Source of the DNA: Semisulcospira habei
Lineage: Eukaryota; Mollusca; Gastropoda; Semisulcospiridae
DNA length: 64,000 nt
Direction: 5' to 3'
NCBI GenBank assembly: GCA_036245525.1
Contig: BTPG01000006.1
Span: 93,107,087-93,171,086 of the forward strand
How positions within the stretch are numbered: position 1 is the stretch's first letter; each line of letters begins with the position of its first letter. The notes beneath the pieces were generated by a model that made no database searches, was not told the origin of the DNA, and saw only the letters and a program-made list of their open reading frames with translations. Below are positions 46,496 through 57,720 of the stretch, one piece after another. The translations under genes were made by a program, and so were the position numbers.

Positions 46496-48537
46496 TACTA
46501 ATGGTCAAAACTTAAGGGCCACTTTTTATCGCAGACACGCCGACGCTACACAAATAGTGTAACAATACATGGAGTCAGTACTTTGCTAATTTATTCAGTA
46601 ACAATTTCATTTAAGTTTTGAGTAAATCAAGCAATTGTAACAACAGCAGTACGTTAGAATGAAGTTCACCCACCCCTCATTTGAAAAGTCACACAAGACT
46701 GGTCCAGTCAGTAGCGAGTGTACCCATCATTGCAGCCAATCATTCAATGCAGCGTTGATGCATTGAGTTCACCAGGGTTCAGAGAACATGTTGTGGGATC
46801 GCTTCCCACTCTTGATGCAGGAACTGAGTCAGCTGGGGGACGCCTTGAGGTGGGGGGGGTGGTTACGGACTACACGTTGCCCCAGTACATCCCGGAGGTG
46901 CTCGATGGGAGCCAGATCAGGTGAACGAGCTGGCCACTCCATCCTCATGATGCCCTGTTGCTCAAGGTGCTCATCCACCACACGGGCGCGATGAGGTCGA
47001 GCGTTGTCGTCCTGCAGAACACCATTGTCACCTATGGCTTGGAGAGCTGGCTGGATGAGGGGCTGCACAATCTCGTCCCAATAGCGCAGTCCAGTCAGCC
47101 GGGTGCCTCGGATGACGTGGAGGGAGGCCCTGCCTTCCCTGCTGAAGCCTGCCCAGACCATGACTGAGCCTCCTCCGTAGCGATCCACCTCTTGGACGCA
47201 TCTATCCGTGAATCACTCGCCCTGGCGTCATGAACAGACCCTCACCCTGCCATCGTTGAAGGACACGGTGAACCGTGACTCATCAGTAAACAGAACCTGA
47301 GTCCACTGGAGTCTGATCCACCTCACATGTTGACGACACCAGGCAACCTGGGCTCTGCGATGAGCTGGAGCGAGGGTTATTCTCACTGCTGCTCTGCATG
47401 AAGCCAGGCCAATTTTGCGCAGACGTCAGCAGACTGCTTCTGCTGACGTTAACGTTTGCAGCTTGCATCAGTTGATGTCGCAGAGTGGTTGGCGTGACAG
47501 TTCGGTTGCGCAGAGCCGCCACACATAGGTATCTGTTCTCCCTTCTGCTGGTGCAGCGCGGGCGTCCTGAACAGGGAATCGTGCCAGCAGCCTCTGGATC
47601 ACTGAATGGGACACACCAAGGCCACGGACTACAGTGCTGTTTCCGTACTGTCCAGTCTCTTAGCCTTAGTCAGTTCCAGTCATCCCCTAATTTTTCAGTT
47701 CCCTAAAAAACACTACCGCCCACCAGCTGCACATTTGCGGCCAAGCACAAAATACAAACAAACAAAAAAAAAACAGCACATCACCCGTCTCATTTCTTGG
47801 CTACTGTGAAACTAGTTCCTTACCAACCCCACACCCAAGCACAGCTGAAATCAGCTTGCCCCTCAAATCACTACGTCAACGGCAACTCTACATAGGCCCA
47901 CAATTGTCCACTGGATAAGCTCAGGATGGTATGAATCAAAGCACCAAACATGTTTCTTCTCAGCTAACCAGAGATTTCCAGCAAATTCCAACATTCAGCC
48001 CTACTACAAATTTTCAAAAAAGGCAAAAATTATTTTTAAAAACACCGGTCCTTGCACTGCCTCAACTGCCCAATTTAAATATGTAACATGACCCCAAGAC
48101 GTCTCCCAACTTCTCGTCCGGAAACTTCCATCCTGCAGCCATGCTAGCGCCCGGCCTTGATCTACTGGCGTTAGGCTTCTTCATGGTGGCATGGTTAGGA
48201 AAGTGACAATTATGCCCCTACTGTACCGATATTTGTAGCAAAACAGAGGTGCTCAGTGTTCACAACTGACCCCTTTTACCGAGTTTTTCCACCTGCCTGC
48301 CTTTGGTATGCTTGCCAACATCACACAGCTTTTCACAAAAACTGACGATGTTTCACGTGCATTTGACACGTTCGTGGAAATTGATGAATTGCTGTCTATT
48401 GTTCCCTGTACAGTGGACTGTCTAAGGTCAACTTTTAACCCATTTGGATCGAAAGAACATTGTATTTTATTAGCATACTTGCGACGATAAACAATGACAC
48501 AAAAAGTGGGGTGGCCCTTAAGTTTTGACCATTAGTA
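46496..48537 (-). mobile_element. Tc1/mariner-like DNA transposon
   Basis: Inverted ends tactaatggtcaaaacttaa (46496) and ttaagttttgaccattagta (ending 48537) are flanked by TA (46494-46495, 48538-48539). Unit B shows the empty site with a single TA (aaactacatc near 56270). 2042 bp is longer than usual for the group. It encodes a broken transposase on the - strand. Confidence 0.93.
46829..47710 (-). pseudogene. Tc1-like transposase, frameshifted
   Basis: On the - strand, a fragment 47188-46829 carries GGGSVMVWAGFSREGRAS and the catalytic-core motif DDNARPHRARVVDEHL followed by WPARSPDLAPIEHLRDVLG, typical of Tc1 DDE transposases. An upstream fragment (47522-47283, RNRTVTPTTLRHQLMQAANV) belongs to the N-terminal DNA-binding part in another frame. 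No continuous full-length reading exists, so this copy should be inactive on its own. Confidence 0.85.
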
Positions 48538-48711
48538 TACATAGCATGATTTTACAGGCTCATCAACTGCTTCACCAGCATATGTCAGTCACGTGCAGTT
48601 CCAGTGCATCATTATAATCCAAGCTCTTGACATTATATCATTAGTGCTGCTTCTCCTGCTCTGTACCACCTGCTCTGTACCAAATGGAGTAATGTCAGAA
48701 GCCTGAGCTCA

Positions 48712-48908
48712 GTTGCAACTTCAGCTTGAGCGAGCTTAGATTATGTGCAAGGCAATAAGCAAGGTGCTCCACTATAGCGGCGCTACAACACTAACCAAGC
48801 TATAGCGCTACAACACTAACCAAGCTATAGCGCTACAACACTAACCCCGCTATAGCGGAGCACCTTGCTTAGTGGCTTGCATATAATCTAAGCACGCTCA
48901 TGCAACTG
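48712..48908. repeat. Family E hairpin with a tandem array in its loop (E5)
   Basis: Stem gagcgagcttagattatgtg ... catataatctaagcacgctc. The loop holds three 25-bp units (ctacaacactaaccaagcta-tagcg, 48783-48857). The unit B counterpart (56436-56573) has only one. Confidence 0.85.
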
Positions 48909-49310
48909 AACCGTGATCTTTACCTTTATCTCCACCTTGAAACCAGAGATTGTGTGGAACATAGTGGCTACAGACAAACTATTTTATAACAGGCTTCTTC
49001 TTGTTAGGACAATGGACGTTGTTTGATGAGAATTTGCAAAACATGGGTATGCATCGAGTATACATACTGTACTGACCACATGTCTACACGAGTTTCAATT
49101 GCTCCAATACAAACTGCATGTGCATCGTGCCTTCTGCACGGACAAATTCATACAGAGTAACATAATCACTGCAAATTGTACATTCATGGAACACAGATGC
49201 CCCATGCATATGGCAAAGAACACATTTTGGAGAAAAAAAATCCATGATCGACTTTTCACCTTGTGTGCTGGCACTGTGGAGTTTCTTCTCCAGCTGAATG
49301 CAGATGTGCC

Positions 49311-49502
49311 TTAACCCACTTCATTGTGAGGATGATTTTTTAAAAATTGCTTATTATCCTATCAAGGCTGCATTACAGACTAGGAGCTAGCTTAACCGTT
49401 TAAGTTCAAGGGCGGTGCCAGAACAGCTGTTCTGGCACCACCCTTGAACTATCATGGTCAATTTTATTCAAGCAATGCGTGTATCAGAATGAAAAGGGTT
49501 AA
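49311..49502. mobile_element. Family C TTAA-type MITE with both ends (C5)
   Basis: ttaacccacttcattgtgag (49311) and cagaatgaaaagggttaa (ending 49502) bound 192 bp. The hairpin core is at 49400-49451 (agttcaagggcggtgccaga / tctggcaccacccttgaact). Shows that family C is TTAA-flanked like A, B and D. Confidence 0.85.
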
Positions 49503-49573
49503 AAATGTTAGTTTCAGATGGACACTGCCAAACAGGTTCCCACATTGGACACTTATAAACTACAGGCTTTCTT

Positions 49574-49908
49574 CCCCCCCCCCCCCCCCCCCTCCCCCCC
49601 AAGTGTGTACTGTTATTCGCCAGTGATGCCTTTTCTTTGAGGTGATGTAAATATGCTCGGAGCAGTTTGTTGGGAAAGGCAGCCGCAGCCAGCCGCCTAT
49701 ATAGCACTAGAAGTATGGGGCCAAAAATCCCCATAAATTGCAAATAAGGGTATTATGACTTCCAATAAGCTAATTATAATTAAACGGTTTCAGCTTTCAA
49801 AGGGGGGGGGGGGGGGGGGATGGGGACAATAAGAGTAGTGCGCGTAGTGCATGTGAGCATCTTCTTACCAACCTCTAAAATATCCCCCTCCCCCCCCCCC
49901 CCCCCCCC
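49574..49908. repeat. Three long C/G tracts
   Basis: 49574-49592 (19 C, then T and 7 C), 49802-49819 (18 G) and 49890-49908 (19 C). The corresponding unit B sequence (57600-57700) has none of them, so they arose or expanded after duplication. Confidence 0.8.
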
Positions 49909-50556
49909 AAAAGGCGGGGGAGTAATATCAGGTAGGCCTTTAGATCATGTGAATGTTCAGTTGTATTTTTGCCAGCATCTTGACAAAAGGTATGTACTCA
50001 ATTACTCAAATGCCTTACATACAACATGGTAGATTGCTATCTAGTGTTGATTATGCTGTATTATAATCACGTCCATCTTGCTCCTATTTGTTGTGTGGCA
50101 ATCAATATGCCTGTGGTGAACACTTGTACTTACTGCCCTTCTCACTTTCAGTGCCAACTTTGAGAGATGGAGCCACCATGACAGCTTTGGTGTATGACTT
50201 GTTAGCTTGGTGCACAAGCTAATAAACCGTACACATGAACCATCATGATCGCTCGATCTTGAATGACTTTCACTGTAAACTGATTTGAGAGGGCTCACAG
50301 TTCTCGCCTACACATTGTAGTTGTGTACATAGTTATGGCACTTGTACATGCATGTACTTAGCACCCCTGTTTCTTGGATTGCTGTGAATGTGCGGAAAAG
50401 AGAATTTGTGCGAGTGTGACTGCAGGTGACAGCAACAGCATGAGTACAAGTAAAATAAGACATTTGTGGACTCGCACGCCGTGTCTGTTTGCCAGTGAAT
50501 GCATTCTCTTTTTACAATCATCTATGTTTACCTGCTGTTACTTTGATACATATGAC

Positions 50557-52117
50557 TTACTTACGCCTGTCACCCCAACCCGGGTATAGGCCGTCGACGA
50601 GAGACCTCCAGCAACTCCTGTCCTGTGCTTCTCCTTCGATTCTACTCCAGGTGATACCCAGTCTCTTGATGTCTGCTTGGAGGTCTCGACGCCAGTTTCT
50701 CGGCCTACCTCTTTTCCTCTTTCCCTGGGGGTTCCATGACAATGCCTGCCTAGTGATACTGGAAGCTGGCTTTCTCAGACTGTGACCGATCCATCCCCAT
50801 CTTCTTCCCCAATTTCATTCTCTGCTGTTATCTGCTCTGTTCTCTCCCAGAGTCTGACGTTGCTGATCTTCTCTGGCCAGTGGATTTTCAAAATTCTTCT
50901 AAGGCAACTGTTCATGAAGGTCTGTACTCTGTTGGCTGTGGTTTTTGTCAATCTCCATGTCTCTGCTCCATATAGGAGAACTGCTTTTACATTGGAGTTG
51001 AAAATCCGGACTTTGGTGTGTTGTGACAGCTCTCTGGAACTCCACACTTTTTTCAACTGGAGAAAGGCTGCTCTGGCTTTACCGATTCGTGCTCTGACAT
51101 CTGCATCAGTGCCGCCTTTTTTGTCTATGATGCTCCCGAGATAGGTGAAGGACTCCACCTCCTCCAACGGGGTGCCAGCAAGCAAGACTGGTTCTTCCCT
51201 GGTTGCGTTCAGCCTCATTGTCTTTGTTTTCTGTTTGTGAATGGTGAGGCCCACTTGGGACGAGATGTCAGCAAGCCTCGTGGTCTTGTCCTGCATTTGT
51301 TGATGAGTGTGGGACAGTAATGCCAAGTCGTCTGCAAAATCGAGGTCGTCAAGCTGTGTCCATAGTGTCCACTGTATTCCACTTCGTCTGTGCTCTGTGG
51401 TCATCTTCATGACCCAGTCTATGGCCAGTAGGAAGAGGAACGGAGACAGCAGACACCCCTGCCTGACACCAGTTCTGACCTGGAGCTCTCTGGTGAACTG
51501 CCCTTCGTGGATCACGCGATATGTCATGCCATCATAGCTGCTCTTGATCAGGCGGACGAGCTTTGTGGGTACACCGTAGTGTCGTAGGAGTTTCCACAGA
51601 GTCTCTCGGTCCACGCTGTCAAATGCTTTCTCATAATCCACAAAGTTGACGTACAGCGGGGAGCTCCACTCCAGAGACTGTTCCACGATGATGCGGAGAG
51701 TGGCGATCTGGTCTGTACATGATCGGTTCTTCCTGAATCCTGCTTGCTGGTCTCTCAGCTGGGGGTCAACGGAGCTCTTCATTCTCTCTAGGATGATCCT
51801 GTTGAAGACCTTTCCTGGTACCGACAGCAAGGTGATTCCTCTGTAGTTGGAACACTTGCTGAGGTCGCCTTTCTTGGGAAGCTTGATTAGGTACCCCTCC
51901 TTCCAGTCAGCTGGCATCACCTCCTCTTCCCAGATCTTTCCAAACAGTGGGTACAGCATCTCAACTGTTGTCTCTAGGTCTGCTTTCAGAGACTCCGCTG
52001 GGATGCCATCTGGCCCTGCTGCTTTGCCATTCTTCAAAAATGCCACTGCTTTTCTGATCTCTTCCCGGCTGGGTCTGTCACAGCTGATGGGTAGGTCGGT
52101 CTCTGCCGGATTGATGT

Positions 52118-52150
<33 letters not shown>

Positions 52151-53583
52151 CGGGTGGGCTAGGTCTGTTCAGTAACTCTTCAAAATACTCGGCCCATCTG
52201 TCGAGTTGGTCTGCTCTGTCTGCGATAGGCTTGCCTTCTTTGTCTTTTACTGGTCTTTCTGTATGGCCATACTTACCCGACAATCTTCTGGTAATGTCGT
52301 AGAGCTGTTTCATGTTGCCGCTGCCTGCTGCCTTTTCTGCCAGTCTGTCTGTGTAGGCCCTCTTGTCTGCCCTGATACTCCTCTTCACCTCGCGGTTGGC
52401 TTCCGAGTATTCCCCCTGTGCCCTTACTTTGGCTGCTCTCGTGCGACTGTTGTTGACCGCTGCTTTCTTCTGCTTCCTCGCTTCTATCTTCTTCAAGGTC
52501 TGTGCCGACAGCCAGTCCTTGTGGTGGTGTTTCCTGAACCCTACAGTGTCTTTGCAGGTTGAGTTCAGCGCCTCTCTAACTGCCTTCCACTGCTGCTCTG
52601 TGGTGACCGCCTCCTCTTCATTTACTAGCTCCTGTAGCGCTTGAAACCGGTTGGACAGCACCAGTTTGAACTCTTCTCTAACTCCAGTTTCTCTCAGGAG
52701 GCCTACATTATAGCGCTGTCTTCTTGTTGTCTCTGTGCGGCTTTTCTTTAGCTTCAGCTTCATTCTTAAGGTAAGCAGATGGTGGTCTGAGGCGACATCT
52801 GCTCCCCTCCTCACTCGAACATCTTGAAGGGATCTTCTAAATTTCTTGCTAATGCAGATATGGTCTATTTGGTTCTCTGTTGTATGGTCAGGTGAGACCC
52901 AAGTTGCTTTGTGTATTCTTCTGTGTGGGAAGATGCTGCCTCCAATGACAAGTCGGTTTAGAGCACAAAAGTCTACAAACCTCTCCCCGTTCTCACTCAT
53001 CTCCGAGCCTAGTCCCCGTCTCCCCATTACCTCTTCGTATCCGGTGTTGTCCTCCCCTATTTTGGCATTAAAATCGCCCATGACGATGGTGACGTCTCGC
53101 TCCGCACATTTGTCCACGGCACTCTGGAGTTGGTCGTAGAACTCTCGTTTCTCTTCCTCGTCACTGTCATTGGTGGGCGCATAACACTGGATAACGTTCA
53201 GCTTGAGCTTTTTCTTGGTTCTAAAGGCTGCTGTTATAATTCTTGGCCCAAGAGGTTCCCAGCCCATCAGCGCTCTCTGTGCCACTGGTGACAGCATGAG
53301 TGCTACTCCTTCTGTATGGGGGGGCATTCTCCTCTTCATGACCTGAATACAGAATCATCTCCCCACTTAACAGCCTTTTCTGGCCAGACTGCGTCCATCT
53401 GGCTTCACTGATGCCTAGCAGGGAAAGGTTGTACTTTTGCATTTCCGCTGCTATCTGGGCGGCCTTGCCGCTCTGGTACATGGTCTTGACGTTCCATGTG
53501 CCCATGGTTGTATCCCTGGATAGAGAGAGGCGGCTCGGTCCTGTGGCTTCCGAAGACTTCCGGCTTTCACCACAGGACGTCAT
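50557..53583 (-). pseudogene. RTE-like endonuclease - reverse transcriptase ORF, two frameshifts
   Basis: Three pieces. 53583-53325: start of an APE-type endonuclease (MGTWNVKTMYQSGKAAQ, LLGISEARWTQSG, HEEENAP). After a frameshift in a C7 run (+ strand G7 near 53320), 53339-50775 continues with VIQCYAPTNDSDEEEK, IVMGDFNAKIG and SDHHLLTLRM, then RT motifs SNYRGITLLSVPGKVFN, QAGFRKNRSCTDQI, VDYEKAFDSVDR, VRQGCLLSPFLFLL and FADDLALL. A second one-base deletion near 50805 (IGEEDGDG instead of the IGRRRWGW seen in the 58-kb copy) shifts the C-terminal segment 50742-50557. A 10-Pro run is encoded by the homopolymer at 52119-52149 and stays in frame. Confidence 0.92.
52119..52149 (+). repeat. Homopolymer tract, 31 G, inside the RTE ORF
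   Basis: Encodes polyproline on the - strand (residues near SPPDPPPPPPPPPPDINPAE) between endonuclease and RT domains. Confidence 0.85.
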
Positions 53584-53872
53584 AAGTCTTCTAGTAGAAG
53601 AACCTTCCTCCTCCAGAAAAGGAATTACTGTTAGTCTTTTCGTCGGCGTTTTTGTAGCTATTTCCTTTTTTGCAGGGTGGGGAAGCTACCCCCACGCCCA
53701 ACCCCCTTACTAGGAGGACCAGGGGTTTTCTGTCGGGGTCACCTTCCCTTAGACCATGTTGGTTCACGGCACCTTATTTCATTCGGTGCACCCCTCTCAC
53801 GAGGGATCCCCTATCCACCACCCAGGGGACGCGCCTCAACGCCGTATGGTCCCAGCGCGAGGTTGATACATA

Positions 53873-54617
53873 TAAGCCTGTGATTAAACATCATGCGCGT
53901 AACAACCAACATGTTTTTAGTCAAGAAAACCGCACTACAACAGAAAATTAGTTCCTTTTGTGATTCCGCTATGAAGACGTTTGAACACTTACATCTCACA
54001 GAGTTTCTTTTTCACCAAAATGGACTAATCTATAGATGATTTTCATGTGTATGTCCAATAATATGTCCAGTGTGACAACAAACATTTTTCTACACTAAGT
54101 GACAGGAAAAAGTTCTTCAGTCATTGTCCTTAGATAACAGAAATACAGACGACTGAAGAATATTTTTGTAAAATGTGGTAATCACATGAAGAACTGTGTT
54201 TTTGTGATTTAAATTGACTATGTCCACCCTAACAACCAACACCGATTGTTACAGAAAAGTTAATTTCAAAAGGAATAAAATACTCTTCATACTTCCACCT
54301 CTCGGAACAGGTTATACAAATAATTTCTTTTGAAAGAGAATAATTTTTAAAAAAAAGATAAACTGACAATGTGATATTTATCACCATATGCCCACCAAAA
54401 CAACCTACATTTTCAGAACGGGTCAGATTTAATTATTCGTTCTTGGAAATCATCTGTTTCTGAATTCACATTCACTAATTTCACATGCCCACATGCCAGA
54501 TACATCAAAACTAATCAGTGCCTAAAATAAGCCTATTTTTAAAGACATCTCTGTTGCTACTCTGGACATTTCTGTTGGTTGTTACTTTTGGTACAAACGA
54601 CCTTTTGTCACAGGCTT
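53873..54617. mobile_element. MITE with TA target, inserted in the RTE target duplication
   Basis: Ends taagcctgtga (53873) and tcacaggctta (ending 54617) are inverse. The host sequence ttgatacata / tatgtatttacacc is the RTE flank interrupted at TA. About 745 bp with no ORF; the AT-rich interior contains repeated aacaaccaac blocks. Confidence 0.75.
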
Positions 54618-56754
54618 ATATGTATTTACACCTGTGCAAATAAAGCAAGAACAATCTGGCTTTGGCTTTCATAGTCTTTCATATTCATAGTTGACTGTGT
54701 ATCTTTCATACTCACCTGTGTCTGTGTATCTTTCAAAGTCATCTGTGTGTGTCTGTCATAGTGATATGTCTGTGTGTATGATGGTGAAAAGTCAGTATGG
54801 AAAACATACATACAGCAAGACATTAACATTACACAAGTCCCATTTATTGTGCCACTGCTCACAGTTACATAGTCTAGGACAGAGAGTGCATATAGAGTAT
54901 AACATCAGTGTTCAGGTGATGCTGAGAATCTCATTTTTATCCTACGAGTGAAAGCCAGTAGCATAATGTTTTAAGACCACAAGAGTGTGATTCTGAGTAT
55001 CACCTCAACACCGATGTAAGAATCTGTTTTTTACTCGCCCTTTTCTTTGCATAAATTGATAAATCCATGCGAGTTGGTTTTCGGCACACGATTGGCTGTA
55101 ACAAATCCGCCATTGTGTCTTGGCAAATATCTTGACGTCATTTACATTGTAATGCGATGTCAATATTTTTTAATTATTTAAATCAGACAAAAATGTTTCT
55201 ATAAATGAATGACGTAGTGCTAGTCGTCAAGTGATGGCGTCATTGCATGCGAGCTAAAAGTAGGTCAAGTTTCAGTATCACATGTGCCTCTACCCTTTTC
55301 TTCAGCAGATTTTCTACAAGACAATTTTGTGCACACATGGCCATTCACTCAGCGGGGCTGTATCACACACGTGTGTGATACAACTTGTCCACTCAAGAAA
55401 GAAAAGACAGCATCATTATCCCATTACATCCTGAGGCTGATTTTGTAAAATTTGCTTATTCACGTTATTGTCCTTTTGAAGGCTGCATTACAGATTAGGA
55501 GATAGATCAATTGTTTTAGTTCAAGGGTGGTGCCAGAATAGCTTGGCACCTCAGGTGCCAAGCTATTCTGGCACCACCCTTGAACTATCAGTTTAATTTA
55601 TTTAAGCAATGGGTGTATCAGGATGAAATGGTTTATTCATACAAAAAGAACAAATTCAACCGTGAGTCCATTAATGTTATCTAGATCCTCTTCATCATAT
55701 ATTGGTCTGTGATCTGGGACCTGATGACGCAGCTGCAAGTCCAAAATCGCAGACCAGCACCAAATTATAAAATGACCCAATTTGTGCACGTCCTTCAACT
55801 CATTCAAGGCACGTGGCATCAATAGCTGTCAAAGTGTTGTCAAGTGCTGCCTAACAGTAACACTTTTGCTGCTATTGATGCAAGGTGCCTTGAATGAGTT
55901 AGGCTATACCATGAATGCCATTACCAAGGTTCAACATACTGCAATACCTACTACTGTGCTGATTGGTGATTATGGACTTTGCAGCATACAGCTGTAAGGT
56001 AAACACTCACACACCAGCACAATTATGGATGTCAGGTGTTCAATATTATCACGCCTACAGGCCCGAGTTACATGAGACAGAGCTTAAATCCTGTGCAAGT
56101 CACTAAGCAAGGTGCTCTGGCTACAGTGGAGCAACTTGCTTAATGGCTCGTGCAGGAATATGCTGCCTTTCTCATGCAACTGTCGCCTCAAGCACCAGAC
56201 GGCGCAGAGAGGATTGAATGATGAATCTCATGCAACTCCGCTCTGATCTCTTAACTCTCAGGCACAGTAAACTACATCTATTTTACTCATTCTCATCAAC
56301 TGCTTCACCAGCATATGTCAGTCACGTGCAGTTCTAGTGCATCATTATAATCCAAGCTCCCGACATTATATCTTAGTGCTGCTTTTCCTGCTCTGTACCA
56401 AAAGGAGCAATGTCGGAAGCCTGAGCTCAGTTGCAACTTGCATGAGCGAGCTTAGATTATGTGCAAGCCAATAAGCAAGGTGCTCCGCTATAGCGCTACA
56501 ACACTAACCCGACTATAGCGGATCACCTTGCTTAGTGGCCTGCATATAATCAAAGCACGCTCATGCAACTGAACCTTGATCTTTACCTGAGAAAGCGATG
56601 TACATATACATTGACACAACAAATTCAAGCACAACATATCAAAGATAACTTGAAATAAAAGGTCATACACAACTACTTTACATCTCTCTGTGGAGCAGAC
56701 CAATATTCTATTTATAAACAGCTTACAATATAACACATGAATGACCATACATCC

Positions 56755-57183
56755 TCAGTATCTGTACTTAGTAGAGTAGTCTTTGGGCGAGACGACCAAA
56801 CCGCGGCCTTTTCTTGCCCCACGATACACGGTTTCCACAATGTCTAGAAATTCCTGAACATCTTCCATGCACCAGTTAATCTTGTTGTTGTTACCAGTGC
56901 CCAAGTCAATCATGATGTGTTTGTTTCTGTAGAAAAACATGATAGTACACGGGTCATACAATTCGTACATTTTGTTGAAGTCGGGCACTTCTGTGATGTC
57001 TACGAGGTAAGTGACCGCAAAATTTTTCATTTTCTCTGCACACTTGTACAGAGTCTCATCCATGACCATGCAGGAGGGGTCCCAGTCGTGTCCGAAGCGA
57101 ATGACAACTGCACGGTCCTCCTCAGCAAGAATGGCCTGGTCCACCTGCCAGCCATTGTGCAGATGCTGCAGCATGTACGACAT
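56755..57183 (-). CDS. TXNL4A: Thioredoxin-like protein 4A (DIM1), U5 snRNP component
   Basis: 142 aa, exactly the usual length of the family. DIM1/TXNL4A is a thioredoxin-fold protein of the U5 and U4/U6.U5 snRNP needed for spliceosome assembly in the nucleus. Visible blocks: MSYMLQHLHNGWQVDQAIL, EEDRAVVIRFGHDWDP, YLVDITEVPDFNKMYELYDP, RNKHIMIDLGTGNNNKINW and the C-terminal GARKGRGLVVSPKDYSTKYR ending in Y. The thioredoxin redox Cys pair is absent, as in the family. The coding sequence is one uninterrupted exon. Just 5' of the ATG, the - strand reads ttgttttgcag, a good acceptor (exon would begin at 57211), suggesting an intron in the 5' UTR and hence a native gene and not a retrocopy. Some normally invariant positions differ (WCMEDVQEFLDIV), within plausible divergence. 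Confidence 0.95.
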   Translation of the reverse strand: MSYMLQHLHNGWQVDQAILAEEDRAVVIRFGHDWDPSCMVMDETLYKCAEKMKNFAVTYLVDITEVPDFNKMYELYDPCTIMFFYRNKHIMIDLGTGNNNKINWCMEDVQEFLDIVETVYRGARKGRGLVVSPKDYSTKYRY

Positions 57184-57211
57184 GGCGGCTTATTTGGTTG
57201 TTGGCGTCACA

Positions 57212-57222
57212 CTGCAAAACAA
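57212..57222 (-). other. Candidate 3' splice site in the TXNL4A 5' UTR
   Basis: On the - strand ttgttttgcag precedes tgtgacgccaacaacc and the start codon 28 nt later. It is inferred from the motif only. Confidence 0.45.
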
Positions 57223-57254
57223 AGACAGTAACTGTCATGTTCAGTTTTTATTTA

Positions 57255-57392
57255 AACCACTTAGCCCTGATCTGGCACTACCCTTGAATTATCATCGTCA
57301 GTCCTGCAACTGGTAGCCTGCAACTGGTACACTGCAACTTAAGTGACACTTCCAAAATCTGGGAAATGCAGTTGTGAGGTTAAATGGGTTAA
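57255..57392. mobile_element. Decayed family A MITE (A14)
   Basis: ttaaaccacttagccctg ... gttaaatgggttaa; retains tctggcactacccttgaatt but lacks the left half of the hairpin. Confidence 0.65.
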
Positions 57393-57720
57393 CCTTTGCC
57401 ATACTTTGTGTTGAAACTTACGAACTGCACTTCGTGTTGCAATAAATCCCCAAACCGCTCATATAGTGAAAACCACATTCCTACATGGCGCATTGGCTTC
57501 GCGGCCGGCCACTGACCATGCCCGACTTAGGGTACCTACCAGTCTGCACCTCAAAACCAGATTGTGTACAGAGACCCTGTGGAATTCAGTGGCTACAAAC
57601 TACAGGCTTCTTTGAAATAAAATACTGCGCCAAGTGTGTGTGTGAGAGCACCTTCTCACCAATCACTAAAACATCCCTCAAAAAGGTGGAGATACCAGGA
57701 TGGCCTTTGGAATCATGTGA

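Larger units (their letters stand above)
44140..49950. repeat. Tandem duplication, unit A (approximate limits)
   Basis: Blocks at 44205-44900, 44917-45300, 45580-46330, 46347-46490, 48540-48930 and about 49545-49950 recur in the same order in unit B at 49990-50550, 54630-55010, 55300-56040, 56067-56290, 56290-56585 and about 57555-57720. Unit A has its own Tc1-like insertion and lacks the TXNL4A segment. Identity by eye is about 85-95 percent in matched blocks. Confidence 0.8.
50554..53862 (-). mobile_element. RTE-like non-LTR retrotransposon, near full length
   Basis: Transcribed from the - strand: 5' UTR (about 53862-53585), an endonuclease/reverse-transcriptase ORF, and a 3' end in gtaagtaagt repeats. 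An 11-bp duplication ttgatacatat flanks it (50543-50553, 53863-53873). Its protein is of the type often labelled craniofacial development protein 2-like in invertebrate annotations. The insertion lies in unit B and is absent at the equivalent site of unit A (near 44890). Confidence 0.92.
49951..57720. repeat. Tandem duplication, unit B (approximate limits)
   Basis: Second unit, enlarged by the RTE element, a TA MITE and the TXNL4A segment. Its C, F and E hairpins are at 55517-55590, 55703-55760, 55958-56020, 56067-56181 and 56436-56573. Breakpoints are approximate because the ends are diverged. Confidence 0.75.

Noticed and set aside
50782..53713. Several + strand ORFs in the RTE element
   Set aside because: They are shadows of the minus-strand reverse transcriptase gene.
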